Of a DNA stretch of 64,000 nt, positions 7,713 to 18,510 are shown one piece after another; position 1 is the stretch's first letter; every line of letters begins with the position of its first letter. Source of the stretch: Asanoa ishikariensis (lineage in GTDB: Bacteria; Actinomycetota; Actinomycetes; Mycobacteriales; Micromonosporaceae); NCBI RefSeq assembly GCF_900107455.1, contig NZ_FNQB01000001.1:2852001-2916000 (forward strand), given 5' to 3'. Under the pieces are notes generated by a model. That model made no database searches. It worked only from the letters and a program-made list of their open reading frames with translations, and was not told where the DNA came from. A program made the translations under genes and the position numbers.

Positions 7713-8516
7713 CTAGGGCCTTCCCGCCACGAAGATCGCCGTGCCGGGGAAGAGTCGGCCGCGCAACGGGCTCCACTGGCCCCAGATCGCCTCGTGCCCT
7801 TCGGGCCACTCCGGCTCGATCAGATCCTCGAGGACGAAGCCGGCGGCGACGAGCTCCCGGATCCGGTCGCCGAGCGTACGGTGCTGCTCGACGTAGGTCG
7901 GTACACCGGCCGGGGTGGTCTCCACATACGGCCGGCGGTCGAAGTAGGAGTGCACCGCCACCAGCCCGCCCTCGCCCGGGTCGTCCAGGAAGATCCACCG
8001 CATCGGGTGGGTCACCGCGAACACCCACCGCCCACCCGGGCGCACCACGCGAAACACCTCGCGCATCAGTGCCTCCGAGTCGGCCACGAACGGCACCGCG
8101 CCGAAGGCGGTGAAGGCGATATCGAACGATTCATCGCGGAACGGCAGCGCCAGCGCGTCGGCCTGGACCAGCGGCAGGCGTACGCCGGATGCTGTGTTCC
8201 CGGTCACAGCGTGCCGCAGCATGCCGGCGGACAGATCGGTCGCGACCACCATGGCACCCGCCGCGGCCAGCCAGCGCGAGGCGGCCGCGGCACCCGCGCC
8301 GACCTCGATGATCCGCCGACCGGCGACGGGCCCCAGCAGATGTGCGTCCGACTCCCGCAACCCCTCGGGGCACCAGCGGAACTCGACCTCGCCCAGGAAG
8401 ATGCCGTGCTCAGCCTGGTAGGCGTCGGCATCCTTGTCCCACCAGCCACGACTGGCTCGCCGCGCCTCGGCGTCGGTCACCGCGCGCCGGCCCACTCCGG
8501 GATCGTCGTCAGACAC
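7713..8516 (-). CDS. Class I SAM-dependent methyltransferase
   Basis: 267 residues from GTG. The Rossmann motif I is IIEVGAGAAAASRWLA, followed by the acidic end of strand 2 in VVATDLSAGML, and motif VVRPGGRWVFAVTHPMRW after strand 4 (Methyltransf_11 type). The N-terminal WWDKDADAYQAEHG pattern is common in actinobacterial methyltransferases of unknown substrate. A start further upstream (to 8588) would run into the rpsA promoter, so the GTG at 8516, giving VSDDDPGVG, is preferred. Divergent from rpsA. Confidence 0.85.
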   Translation of the reverse strand: MSDDDPGVGRRAVTDAEARRASRGWWDKDADAYQAEHGIFLGEVEFRWCPEGLRESDAHLLGPVAGRRIIEVGAGAAAASRWLAAAGAMVVATDLSAGMLRHAVTGNTASGVRLPLVQADALALPFRDESFDIAFTAFGAVPFVADSEALMREVFRVVRPGGRWVFAVTHPMRWIFLDDPGEGGLVAVHSYFDRRPYVETTPAGVPTYVEQHRTLGDRIRELVAAGFVLEDLIEPEWPEGHEAIWGQWSPLRGRLFPGTAIFVAGRP

Positions 8517-8565
8517 GGTGACCACCCCATCACGCGGTACGTCGACGGCGCGGCTTGGGGAGGGC

Positions 8566-8596
8566 TTGCACGCTGTGGTAATGCGCACGGTAAGCT
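8566..8596 (+). promoter_or_regulatory. Likely housekeeping promoter of rpsA
   Basis: TTGCAC (8566-8571) and TAAGCT (8591-8596) are separated by 19 bases, or 18 if the -10 is read as GTAAGC. This fits a principal-sigma promoter and leaves an untranslated leader of about 170 bases before the rpsA ATG, long enough for autoregulation. Nothing else in 8597-8777 was recognised. Confidence 0.4.
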
Positions 8597-8777
8597 AGTC
8601 GATGCGCACGCGGATTGTGTGCCTCGGCAGGGAGCAGGCGTCCGCGGTCCACGGACACCATCAATGATCTTGGGCGATCGTTGCGGTGTGCCTTACGACC
8701 AATTCGCTGGCGCACACAGGTCATTAGCTACCCGCACCGCAGCTGTGACACACCATCCGACCGGAGCAACCGCCCAC

Positions 8778-10277
8778 ATGACGAGCAGCATCGAGACCAC
8801 CTCGAGCGCAAACAAGGTCACCATCGACGATATCGGTTCTGAGGAAGCTTTCCTCGCCGCGATCGACGAGACCATCAAGTACTTCAACGACGGCGACATT
8901 GTCGAAGGCACCGTCGTCAAGGTCGATCGGGACGAGGTCCTGCTCGACATCGGCTACAAGACCGAGGGCGTGATCCCCTCTCGTGAGTTGTCGATCAAGC
9001 ACGACGTCGACCCCGCCGAGGTGGTGTCGGTCGGTGACCACATCGAGGCCCTCGTTCTCCAGAAGGAGGACAAGGAAGGTCGTCTGATCCTCTCGAAGAA
9101 GCGCGCGCAGTACGAGCGTGCGTGGGGCACCATCGAGAAGATCAAGGAAGAGGACGGGGTCGTTCGCGGCTCGGTCATCGAGGTGGTCAAGGGTGGTCTG
9201 ATCCTCGACATCGGTCTGCGGGGCTTCCTGCCCGCGTCCCTCGTCGAGATGCGGCGGGTCCGGGACCTGCAGCCGTATGTGGGCCGCGAGCTCGAGGCGA
9301 AGATCATAGAGCTCGACAAGAACCGCAACAACGTGGTTCTGTCGCGCCGCGCCTGGCTCGAGCAGACGCAGTCCGAGGTGCGCACCGAGTTCCTCAACAA
9401 GCTCCAGAAGGGCCAGGTCCGCAAGGGCGTGGTCTCGTCGATCGTCAACTTCGGCGCGTTCGTCGACCTGGGCGGCGTCGACGGTCTGGTGCACGTCTCC
9501 GAGCTGTCCTGGAAGCACATCGACCACCCGTCCGAGGTTGTCGAGGTGGGCCAGGAGGTCGAGGTCGAGGTTCTCGACGTCGACCTGGACCGGGAGCGGG
9601 TTTCCCTGTCGCTGAAGGCGACGCAGGAAGACCCGTGGCGTCAGTTCGCTCGCACCCACGCGATCCAGCAGATCGTGCCGGGCAAGGTCACCAAGCTGGT
9701 GCCGTTCGGTGCGTTCGTCCGGGTCGACGACGGCATCGAGGGTCTGGTGCACATCTCCGAGCTGGCCGAGCGCCACGTGGAGATCCCGGAGCAGGTTGTC
9801 CAGGTCGGCTCCGATGTCATGGTCAAGGTCATCGACATCGACCTCGAGCGTCGGCGGATCTCGCTGTCGCTCAAGCAGGCCAACGAGGGCTTTGTCGAGG
9901 GCGAGGAGCACTTCGACCCGACCCTCTACGGCATGGCTGCGACGTACGACAACGAGGGCAACTACATCTACCCCGACGGCTTCGACCCGGAGACGGGTGA
10001 GTGGCTCGAGGGCTTCGACAAGCAGCGCGAGACCTGGGAGACGCAGTACGCCGAGGCTCGTCTGCGGTGGGAGGCGCACACCAAGCAGGTTGTGTCGTCC
10101 CGCGCCGCCGACGCCGAGGCCGCCGCGGCTCCGCCGGCTCCGGCCGGTCAGGGTGGCGCGACGTCGTCCTCCTCGTCGTCCTCTTCGTCGCCGGCTCGTG
10201 CGGCTGAGGAGCCCGCGGGCACGCTGGCCACGGACGAGGCGCTCGCCGCGCTTCGCGAGAAGCTGGCCGGTAAGTAA
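8778..10277 (+). CDS. rpsA: 30S ribosomal protein S1
   Basis: 499 residues with four S1 (OB-fold) domains: roughly 36-105, 120-190, 206-277 and 293-362, each with the VxGxVxxxxxxGxxVDxG type of pattern (e.g. KGVVSSIVNFGAFVDLGG and PGKVTKLVPFGAFVRVDD). The tail is alanine/serine rich with a run of nine serines before the last ALAALREKLAGK. S1 binds mRNA on the small subunit and helps initiation; the actinobacterial form has four rather than six domains. Start is the ATG giving MTSSIETTSS; the much longer open frame upstream is antisense to the methyltransferase and not coding. A strong terminator follows. Confidence 0.97.
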   Translation: MTSSIETTSSANKVTIDDIGSEEAFLAAIDETIKYFNDGDIVEGTVVKVDRDEVLLDIGYKTEGVIPSRELSIKHDVDPAEVVSVGDHIEALVLQKEDKEGRLILSKKRAQYERAWGTIEKIKEEDGVVRGSVIEVVKGGLILDIGLRGFLPASLVEMRRVRDLQPYVGRELEAKIIELDKNRNNVVLSRRAWLEQTQSEVRTEFLNKLQKGQVRKGVVSSIVNFGAFVDLGGVDGLVHVSELSWKHIDHPSEVVEVGQEVEVEVLDVDLDRERVSLSLKATQEDPWRQFARTHAIQQIVPGKVTKLVPFGAFVRVDDGIEGLVHISELAERHVEIPEQVVQVGSDVMVKVIDIDLERRRISLSLKQANEGFVEGEEHFDPTLYGMAATYDNEGNYIYPDGFDPETGEWLEGFDKQRETWETQYAEARLRWEAHTKQVVSSRAADAEAAAAPPAPAGQGGATSSSSSSSSSPARAAEEPAGTLATDEALAALREKLAGK

Positions 10278-10287
10278 GAGTTGACGG

Positions 10288-10324
10288 GTCCCCCCTGTCC
10301 GCGGAAAGCGCGGACCGGGGGGAC
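10288..10324 (+). terminator. Terminator after rpsA
   Basis: A 16-base stem with one mismatch (GTCCCCCC... / ...GGGGGGAC) closes on a GAAAG loop, starting 10 bases after the rpsA stop and followed by a T-rich stretch (TCTTCCTTT). A textbook intrinsic terminator. Confidence 0.85.
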
Positions 10325-10461
10325 TCTTCCTTTATGCCTGCTCCGGGGGCCGAGCCCCCGGACACCCCACGGCGGTGGTCTCGCGCCGCTGGCGCCGTTT
10401 GCGGCGGTCGGCCGTCCCGCGCCGGCTTTGGCTGGCCGTTGTTCTTGTTAGCCTGGCGGGC

Positions 10462-11634
10462 GTGTTGCAGGTGGGGTTGACCGGCGGGATCGGTGCCGGG
10501 AAGAGCGCGGCGGCTTCGCGGTTCGCGGCGGCCGGTGCTTTGGTGATCGACTCTGATCGGCTGGCGCGCGAGGTGGTCGAGCCGGGCACGGCCGGGCTGG
10601 CCGAGGTGGTCGCGGCGTTCGGGCCGGACGTGCTCTCCGCCGACGGCGCGCTCGACCGGGCGGCGCTCGGCCGGGTGGTGTTCGGCGATCCCACCGCCCG
10701 CAAGCGGCTCGAAGGCATCCTGCACCCGCTGATCCGGGCACGCAGCGCGGAGCTCGCCGCCGCGGCTCCGCCGGACACGATCATCGTCAACGACGTGCCG
10801 CTGCTGGTCGAAGGTGGACTCGGTGCCTCGTACCACCTGGTCGTGGTCGTCGACGCCACGCCGGAGGTGCGGATCGAGCGGCTGGTGCGCGACCGGGGGA
10901 TGACCGCGGCGGACGCGGCGGCCCGGATCGCGGCGCAGATCGACGACACCGCCCGGCGCGCGGCCGCCGACGTGGTGCTCGACAACAGCGGCGCGCCGGA
11001 GGCGTTGGCTGCCGCGGTCGACGCACTGTGGACCGACCGCCTGGTGGATTTCGAGGCGAACGTGCGCGCCGGCCGCTGGGCCGACAAGGACCCGCTGGCG
11101 ACGTTGGTCGACTACGACCCGACCTGGCCGCAGCAGTACGAGCGGCTGGCGGCCCGGATCCTGCGCCGCGTCGGTGGCGCGCACCGGATCGACCACATCG
11201 GCTCGACCGCCGTGCCCGGGCTGCCCGCCAAGGACGTCGTCGACATCATGCTGACCGTCGACTCGCTGGCCGAGGCCGACGCGCTCGCAGAACCACTGAC
11301 CCGGGCCGGCTTTCCGCGCAAACCGGGCGTCTACCAGGACCGGCCGAAGCCGCCGGACGCCGGGCCGTGGGAGAAGCGGATGCACGCCAACGCCGACCCG
11401 GGCCGGCGGGTCAACCTGCATGTCCGGGTGGCGGGTTCGCCGGGCTGGCGCACTGCGCTGCTGCTGCGCGACCACCTGCGCGCCGACTCCGCCGACCGCG
11501 ACGCGTACGCCGCGGTCAAGCGGGCCAACGCGGGCCGGCCGATCGACGACTACCTCGACGCCAAGGAGCCGTTCTTCGACGAGCTCTACGTCCGGGCCGA
11601 CGCGTGGGCGGCCCGGACGCACTGGCGCCCCTAG
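10462..11634 (+). CDS. coaE: Dephospho-CoA kinase fused to a GrpB (UPF0157) domain
   Basis: 390 residues. Residues 1-200 are dephospho-CoA kinase: P-loop LTGGIGAGKS (6-15), then VIDSDRLAREVV, the HPLIR segment and NDVPLLVEGGL. It phosphorylates dephospho-CoA, the last step of coenzyme A synthesis. From about residue 215 a GrpB/UPF0157 domain follows (YDPTWPQQYERL, DHIGSTAVPGLPAKDVVDIM), which belongs to the nucleotidyltransferase fold. This fusion is normal in actinobacteria, including mycobacteria. I chose GTG 10462, six residues before the P-loop strand; the longer frame adds a basic stretch without family support and starts inside the rpsA terminator region. Confidence 0.93.
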   Translation: MLQVGLTGGIGAGKSAAASRFAAAGALVIDSDRLAREVVEPGTAGLAEVVAAFGPDVLSADGALDRAALGRVVFGDPTARKRLEGILHPLIRARSAELAAAAPPDTIIVNDVPLLVEGGLGASYHLVVVVDATPEVRIERLVRDRGMTAADAAARIAAQIDDTARRAAADVVLDNSGAPEALAAAVDALWTDRLVDFEANVRAGRWADKDPLATLVDYDPTWPQQYERLAARILRRVGGAHRIDHIGSTAVPGLPAKDVVDIMLTVDSLAEADALAEPLTRAGFPRKPGVYQDRPKPPDAGPWEKRMHANADPGRRVNLHVRVAGSPGWRTALLLRDHLRADSADRDAYAAVKRANAGRPIDDYLDAKEPFFDELYVRADAWAARTHWRP

Positions 11635-11637
11635 GTT

Positions 11638-13239
11638 CTAGCCGAGCTGCCCGGTGGGCAGCGTCGGCACCGTGCCGTCGATGAAGTCGATCTGGCCGTA
11701 GGTGCCGGCCCGGGTACGCGCCTCCAGCCGCTGGATCGCGCCGGTCTTGTCGAGCCAGTAGCGCATCCGGGCCTGGCCGCGGCCGATGTTGCCCTGCTCG
11801 GCCGGCTTGGCGATCTCGAACACGGTCACCTTGACCCCGTCGACGGTGTCCTTGCGCAGGAACGAGGCGTGCTCCTCGAAGAAGCTCGCACTGTCCTGGG
11901 TCGGCGCGGCCACCGCGAGCGCCTCGCCGAGCAGCAGGTCGATGTCGAGGCCGCCGCGGGCGTCGGCGCGCTGCGCCCAGGCCTGGAACGTCCAGCCGGT
12001 GTCCGGTGCGGGCACCGGCGGCTCCTCGATCGCCTTGCCGGTCTTCGTCTGGAACGCCACCCCGGCCGTGTCGGCCCGCAGGAACGCCACGTCGGTGGGC
12101 TTGCGGACGTCGTGCACCGCCACGTACGCGACCGTGTTGTTCCAGTCCAGCCAGCCGCTGCCGCGCAGGTTGGCGACGGGCAGGGTGGGCACGTCGACGG
12201 TGAACTTCGCGCCGTTCCGGTCGTGGTTGCGCTGGCGCATCTTGGCCAGCAGGGCGGCCTCGGTCTTGCTGGGCGCACGCGGCGTGATCGTGCGCCCGCC
12301 GAACGACGCGACGGCGTTGACCTCGGTGCGGTTCGTGCGGTCGAGGTCGACCCGCGCCGAGATGTTGCCCGGCAGGAGCGCCTCGAACCGGCGGAGCTTG
12401 GCGGTCGGGTCGAGCCAGTAGCGCAGGGCGCCGCCGAGCTCGTCGAGGGCGGTCGGCGGGGCGGTGCGTGACGGGGTCGGGCTGACGGTGGCGCTGGGGC
12501 TCGGGCTTCCGGACGCCGTCGTCTTCGCTGGTGCCTTGGCCGACGGGGTGGCGGTGGGCAGCGGCTGCGGCGGGACCGCGGGGCCGAGCAGCACGTCGAC
12601 CGTCGTACCCCCGATGCGGTCCGTGCCCGTCCATCGTGCGTCGCTCTTGGCCAGCAGGTCGGCGTGGTCCGGCTTCGGGTTGGCGACCACGAACACCAGC
12701 GACAGGAACGTGTCCAGCGGCGTCGCGGACTTCCCCGAGGGCGTCCAACTGCGGAGTTGCCAGCCGTCGGCGGGCGGATCGGCCGGCGGCTCGGCGACCG
12801 GCGGCGCCGGCTTCGTGGCGTCGCTCGGTCGTGGTGCCTCGGCCTCCGCGGCCGCTTCGGCCGGCGTCGCGGGCCGGGTCGCCACCACGCCGGGTACGGC
12901 CTGGAGCAGCCCACGCTGGTCGCCCGCTCCGGGACCACCGACCCGCAGGTACGCCAGTGCGCGCTTCCAGTCGACCCAGCCGGCGACCCGGACCTGGGTG
13001 TCGCCCTCGCCCCAGATCGCGTTGACGCCGGAGCGCTCGTCCCGGTAGTTGGTGACCCGCATCTCGGACAGCCGCTGTGCCTCGGCCGCGGACAGCGGTC
13101 GCGACTGTGTGGCCGCGTTGTTCGGTGCGCAGGACACCAGGCCACCGATCAGACCGGCGAGCGATCCGAGGGAGACGCAGACGAGGGCGACCAGCGCGAC
13201 GATGCGCCGGCGCTCCGCGGGACGACGAGAAAGGGTCAC
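11638..13239 (-). CDS. Membrane-anchored or lipid-linked exported protein with internal duplication
   Basis: 533 residues from GTG. The N-terminus VTLSRRPAERRRIVALVALV leads into one hydrophobic helix ending GLVSC, so the protein is exported and held in the membrane, possibly as a lipoprotein. Two homologous halves follow: AGWVDWKRALAYLRV pairs with SGWLDWNNTVAYVAV, and LRYWLDPTAKLRRFEALLPG pairs with MRYWLDKTGAIQRLEARTRA. A Pro/Ala/Ser/Thr-rich linker separates them. Each half may be a LolA/LppX-like sheet domain (inference from the WLD repeats only). Conserved position between coaE and uvrB suggests a lineage-typical gene of unknown function. Stop is only 3 bases from the coaE stop, convergent. 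Confidence 0.8.
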   Translation of the reverse strand: MTLSRRPAERRRIVALVALVCVSLGSLAGLIGGLVSCAPNNAATQSRPLSAAEAQRLSEMRVTNYRDERSGVNAIWGEGDTQVRVAGWVDWKRALAYLRVGGPGAGDQRGLLQAVPGVVATRPATPAEAAAEAEAPRPSDATKPAPPVAEPPADPPADGWQLRSWTPSGKSATPLDTFLSLVFVVANPKPDHADLLAKSDARWTGTDRIGGTTVDVLLGPAVPPQPLPTATPSAKAPAKTTASGSPSPSATVSPTPSRTAPPTALDELGGALRYWLDPTAKLRRFEALLPGNISARVDLDRTNRTEVNAVASFGGRTITPRAPSKTEAALLAKMRQRNHDRNGAKFTVDVPTLPVANLRGSGWLDWNNTVAYVAVHDVRKPTDVAFLRADTAGVAFQTKTGKAIEEPPVPAPDTGWTFQAWAQRADARGGLDIDLLLGEALAVAAPTQDSASFFEEHASFLRKDTVDGVKVTVFEIAKPAEQGNIGRGQARMRYWLDKTGAIQRLEARTRAGTYGQIDFIDGTVPTLPTGQLG

Positions 13240-13532
13240 GCGTGGTTGAACGGCGGATGCGTGGCTGAGGTGACGTGCGGGGGAAGGGTGCACGTAAGGG
13301 CGCTCGCGGCGGCCGGTCTGCGCATCGCGCGCGACCGCGTCGGGTGCGCACGCCGACTGATGTAGTCGGGGCTGCAACCACAGCGCCGGGGACGATCGGC
13401 CGGTGTGGAGGCCCGATCATGCACCCGGTCGGCCGCCGCGAGCGGCCTACGCTCAAACGGTAACGCGGTGACCTATCCCACACAATGGCAATATCGAAGC
13501 CGATCACGCACGCAACGTCCCGTCCCGGGAAG
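13240..13532. other. Gene-free divergent region before uvrB
   Basis: Separates the divergent exported-protein gene and uvrB. Open frames here have no protein similarity or ribosome binding site. It should hold the promoter for the minus-strand gene, but I see no clear -35/-10 pair; the damage-type promoter of uvrB begins immediately after it. Confidence 0.5.
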
Positions 13533-13555
13533 ATGTCGTACCCCCGACGTAGTTT
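13533..13555 (+). promoter_or_regulatory. RecA-NDp/PafBC-like promoter of uvrB
   Basis: ATGTCGTAC (13533-13541), eight bases, TAGTTT (13550-13555). The TGTCG core, 8-base spacer and TAnnnT box agree with the mycobacterial RecA-independent damage promoter. The -10 ends 7 bases before the uvrB ATG, implying a leaderless mRNA, as at polA. Confidence 0.55.
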
Positions 13556-13562
13556 TAGAGGC

Positions 13563-15694
<2,132 letters not shown>

Positions 15695-15698
<4 letters not shown>

Positions 15699-16531
15699 TC
15701 GGCTACACCGTCGGAGCGCCCACGGGCGCGCTCCGACGGACCGTCGGCCCCTACGTCGGCTACGCCGAGTGGGCCGCGGGTCCGCTCGCCCGCCGCGAGG
15801 TCGCCGTCTCCCGCTGCGTCCTGGTGCTCGGCTGGGGTGCGTCGTTGGACGTCCGCGACCCGCGCGGCCCGTCCGGCGGCGCGACCGGCGTGGCGTCCTT
15901 CGCGGCCGGGCTGTCCGACTGCTACGTCGACACGGTCACCGCGCCGGGCACCGCGTCGGGCGTGCAGGTGATGCTCGACCCGCTGGTCGCGGCCCGCATC
16001 CTGGGGCGGCCGTTGGGCGAGGTCGCCAATCGGGTGGTCGCGGTCGACTCCCTGGACGGCCCGGGGCTGCGCGACTTCCGCGCGCTGCCCGCGCGACTCG
16101 GGGCGGCGGCCGGCTGGGACGAGCGGTTCGCGCTGCTCGACCGGGCGTTCGGCGCCCGGCTGGCGGACACCCCTGAGCCGGACCGCCGACTGGCCGGCGC
16201 GTGGCATTCGCTGCGCCGCAGCCGCGGCGCGATCCCGGTCGACGCGCTTGCCGCATCCGTCGGTTGGAGCCGACGCCACCTTGGTGCCGTCTTTCGGCGA
16301 GAGCTTGGGCTGCCACCCAAGGTGTTGGGGCGGCTGGTCCGCTTCGAGCGCGCGTATCGGCTCGCGGGGCGCGCGGCGGACGAGGGGTGGGCTTCGGTCG
16401 CTGCGGACGCGGGCTACTACGACCAGGCGCACTTGATCCGCGACTTCCGCACGTTCACCGGCTCGACCCCGGCGCGGTTGGCCACGTCGCCGGCCGACAG
16501 CCCGGCGCTCCTGACGGCAGCCGAGGCCTGA
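15695..16531 (+). CDS. AraC-family transcriptional regulator
   Basis: 278 residues. The C-terminal third has the double helix-turn-helix of AraC proteins: [26 protein letters not shown] then [28 protein letters not shown]. The N-terminal domain ([20 protein letters not shown]) looks like the sensor half of actinobacterial AraC regulators with a GYxExxxxPxxxREVP-type opening, here [18 protein letters not shown]. Its ATG overlaps the uvrB stop by 4 bases, so the two are translationally coupled; whether it controls repair genes is unknown. Confidence 0.85.
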
Positions 16532-16651
16532 CGGCTCCGCGCCGCCGCTGAACGGCGTGCGCGCCTCGCGGCTTCGTGGCCGTTGGGTCGTGCTGTCCGC
16601 GGCCCAGCGGTCAGTCGTGGGGTTCGTGCCTGCCGAGGCGATATCTGTGGT

Positions 16652-16762
16652 GGTGGCGCGGTGAGGCTGGTCTGTGGCGCGGCCCGGCGGTGGCGCGGTG
16701 AGGCTGGCTTGCGGCGTGGCCATGCGGTGGCGCGGTGAGGCTGCGGCGTGGCCCGGCGGTCC
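16652..16762. repeat. 37-bp tandem direct repeat, three copies
   Basis: GGTGGCGCGGTGAGGCTG recurs exactly at 16652, 16689 and 16726, a strict 37-base period, with more variable intervening halves of the form CGGCGTGGCC. It occupies the gene-free stretch 16532-16843 between the convergent AraC and SDR genes. No open frame of merit runs through it. Purpose unknown; slipped-strand expansion is the simplest origin. Confidence 0.75.
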
Positions 16763-16843
16763 GCGGTGCGTGACTGCCGGGGTGAACCTGGTGCGGCGCC
16801 GCGGCGGGACCGGCCTGCGGCATCGCTCGACGGTCGCGGTTTG

Positions 16844-17605
16844 TCAGCCGTAGCGGTTGAAGCCGCCCTCCGAGTCGATCACCTGGCCGGTGACCCACGA
16901 CGCGTCCGGTGAACAGAGCCAGCCGACCAGCCGGGCGGCGTCGTCCGGCGCGCCCCACCTGCCGCCGGGGAAGAGATGGGCCGCGGCGGCCTGGTCGTCG
17001 GGCGTGGCCCAACCGGTGTCGGTCGGCCCGGGGTTCAGACAGTTGATGGTGATGCCGCGATGCATCAGCGTGGTCCCGAGCTGCTGGGTCAGGTTCTCCA
17101 CGGCGGCCTTGCTGACCGCGTAGGGGAGCTCTCCGATCATCGGACCCAGCCGCTGACCGCTGGAGAACAACACGACCCGGCCGGAGCCGCCGTGGTGTGC
17201 GGCCGCGTATGCCTCGATCAGCAGCATCGTCGCCCGGACGTTGACGATCAGGTGTCGGTCGATCTCGTCGGGGTCCAACTCGCCGAAGGTGTTGCTGGTC
17301 GAGTAGGTGTGCACCGCGACGAGCGTGTCCACCCGGCCGAACCGGTCGACCGCCGCCCGGACCAGCGCGGCCGGGGCGGCGGGGTCGGTCAGGTCGACGG
17401 GGGAGTAGTGGTGCGGCCCGCCCGTCAGCTCGGCCAGGATGGCTGGAACGCCGTCGGGGTCGCCGCCGTAGGGCTGGTCGGCGTCGTAGGACGGCAGCCC
17501 GCTCAACAGAAGCCGATGCCCGTCGCCCGCCAGCCGTCGGGCGACCGCCGCGCCGATCCCGGCCCGTCTGCTGACCCCGGTCACGAGCGCTACGCGATCC
17601 GTCAT
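16844..17605 (-). CDS. Short-chain dehydrogenase/reductase
   Basis: 253 residues. Nucleotide-binding motif VTGVSRRAGIG (8-17), catalytic Ser149, Tyr162 and Lys166 (SSGQRLGPMIGELPYAVSK), and the C-terminal ASWVTGQVIDSEGGF turn. The usual NNAG is replaced by VAVHTYS. Enzymes of this group reduce ketones or oxidise alcohols with NAD(P)H; it resembles 3-oxoacyl-ACP reductase-like SDRs, substrate unknown. The ATG at 17605 gives MTDRVALVTG; an ATG seven codons further up is possible. Divergent from a GNAT gene 51 bases away. Confidence 0.9.
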   Translation of the reverse strand: MTDRVALVTGVSRRAGIGAAVARRLAGDGHRLLLSGLPSYDADQPYGGDPDGVPAILAELTGGPHHYSPVDLTDPAAPAALVRAAVDRFGRVDTLVAVHTYSTSNTFGELDPDEIDRHLIVNVRATMLLIEAYAAAHHGGSGRVVLFSSGQRLGPMIGELPYAVSKAAVENLTQQLGTTLMHRGITINCLNPGPTDTGWATPDDQAAAAHLFPGGRWGAPDDAARLVGWLCSPDASWVTGQVIDSEGGFNRYG

Positions 17606-17656
17606 CGGGCGACTAAAGCACATGTCGATCTCCGAACGCGCGCCTAATATGACGCG

Positions 17657-18139
17657 ATGCCCGATCTCCAACGGCTCAACGCCGGTCACGCCGCCGCTCT
17701 GCTCCGGTTCGAGCGGGAGAACCGGGCCTACTTCGTGCGCTTCATCTCTGACCGCGGCGACGCGTACTTCACCGACTTCGCCGCCCGCCACGCCGACCTG
17801 CTCGCCGCACAGACGGCCGGCCTCGACCACTTCCACCTGCTGATCGACGACGACGGCGAGACGGTGCTCGGCCGCTTCAACCTGGTCGACGTCGCTGACG
17901 GCAGTGCGGAGCTCGGCTTTCGGGTCGCTGAGCACGCGGCCGGTCGCGGTGTCGCGACCGACGCGGTGCGCCAGGTGTGCGACCTGGCCCGGGACAGCTA
18001 CGGGCTGCGCCGGCTGGTCGCATCGGCAGCGTTGGACAACCCCGGTTCCCTGACGGTTCTCCGCCGCAACGGCTTCACCCCGGTCGGCGAGGTCGTCCTG
18101 CCCGGCCGCCCAGGCCTTCGCCACATCCGCGACCTCTGA
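17657..18139 (+). CDS. GNAT family N-acetyltransferase, RimJ/RimL-like
   Basis: 160 residues. The acetyl-CoA loop is FRVAEHAAGRGVATDAVRQVC, preceded by the strand GRFNLVDVADGSAELGF and followed by SAALDNPGSLTVLRRNGF, all characteristic of the RimJ/RimL branch that acetylates protein N-termini or small molecules. Start ATG (MPDLQRLNAGHAAAL); no strong ribosome binding site is visible, so the mRNA may be leaderless (TAATAT lies 9-14 bases upstream). Stands alone. Confidence 0.88.
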   Translation: MPDLQRLNAGHAAALLRFERENRAYFVRFISDRGDAYFTDFAARHADLLAAQTAGLDHFHLLIDDDGETVLGRFNLVDVADGSAELGFRVAEHAAGRGVATDAVRQVCDLARDSYGLRRLVASAALDNPGSLTVLRRNGFTPVGEVVLPGRPGLRHIRDL

Positions 18140-18260
18140 CCTGCCGCGCCGCAGCGCTGACCAACCACGGCGTCGCGCTGCCGCAGGAACCCATCGCTGC
18201 GAGGCTCCGACGGGTCCTAGGGCCCTTTCGTACGCCGACCGACTCCTCCAAGCCCAGGTC

Positions 18261-18402
18261 GCCGCGGAGACTGGCACTGCCGCAAAGGCTGGCACTAGGG
18301 CGGGAGGATTGGCCAACTGTGGAGACTGGCCTATCGCGAGGGTTGGCCTACCGCGAAGGCTGGCCCACCGCCAAGGCTGGCCCACCGCGGAGACTTGACC
18401 AC
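18261..18402. repeat. Degenerate 17-18 bp tandem repeat, about eight copies
   Basis: Within the gene-free stretch 18140-18510, units of the form GCnAAGGCTGGCCCACC repeat head to tail: four 17-base units between about 18324 and 18386 are nearly identical, flanked by diverged 17-22 base units (GGAGACTGGCACT, AAAGGCTGGCACT, GGAGGATTGGCCAACT). No spacers, so it is not a CRISPR. The rest of the stretch shows nothing recognisable. Confidence 0.75.
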
Positions 18403-18510
18403 GCGGTTTGTGCAGGGTCGCGGGCTTCGACCCGGCCAGGCTTCGCGGTGCAAGCACGCCAAACGTCGCCGACGACCCGCCCAGGTCGCCGGCGATACCT
18501 GACCCCGACC

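Noticed and set aside
7626-8777. N-terminal extension of the rpsA frame
   Set aside because: It runs through the permease start, is antisense to the methyltransferase and includes the rpsA promoter; S1 proteins begin at the ATG at 8778.
18261-18402. CRISPR array
   Set aside because: Repeats are 17-18 bp with no unique spacers, and no cas genes are present.
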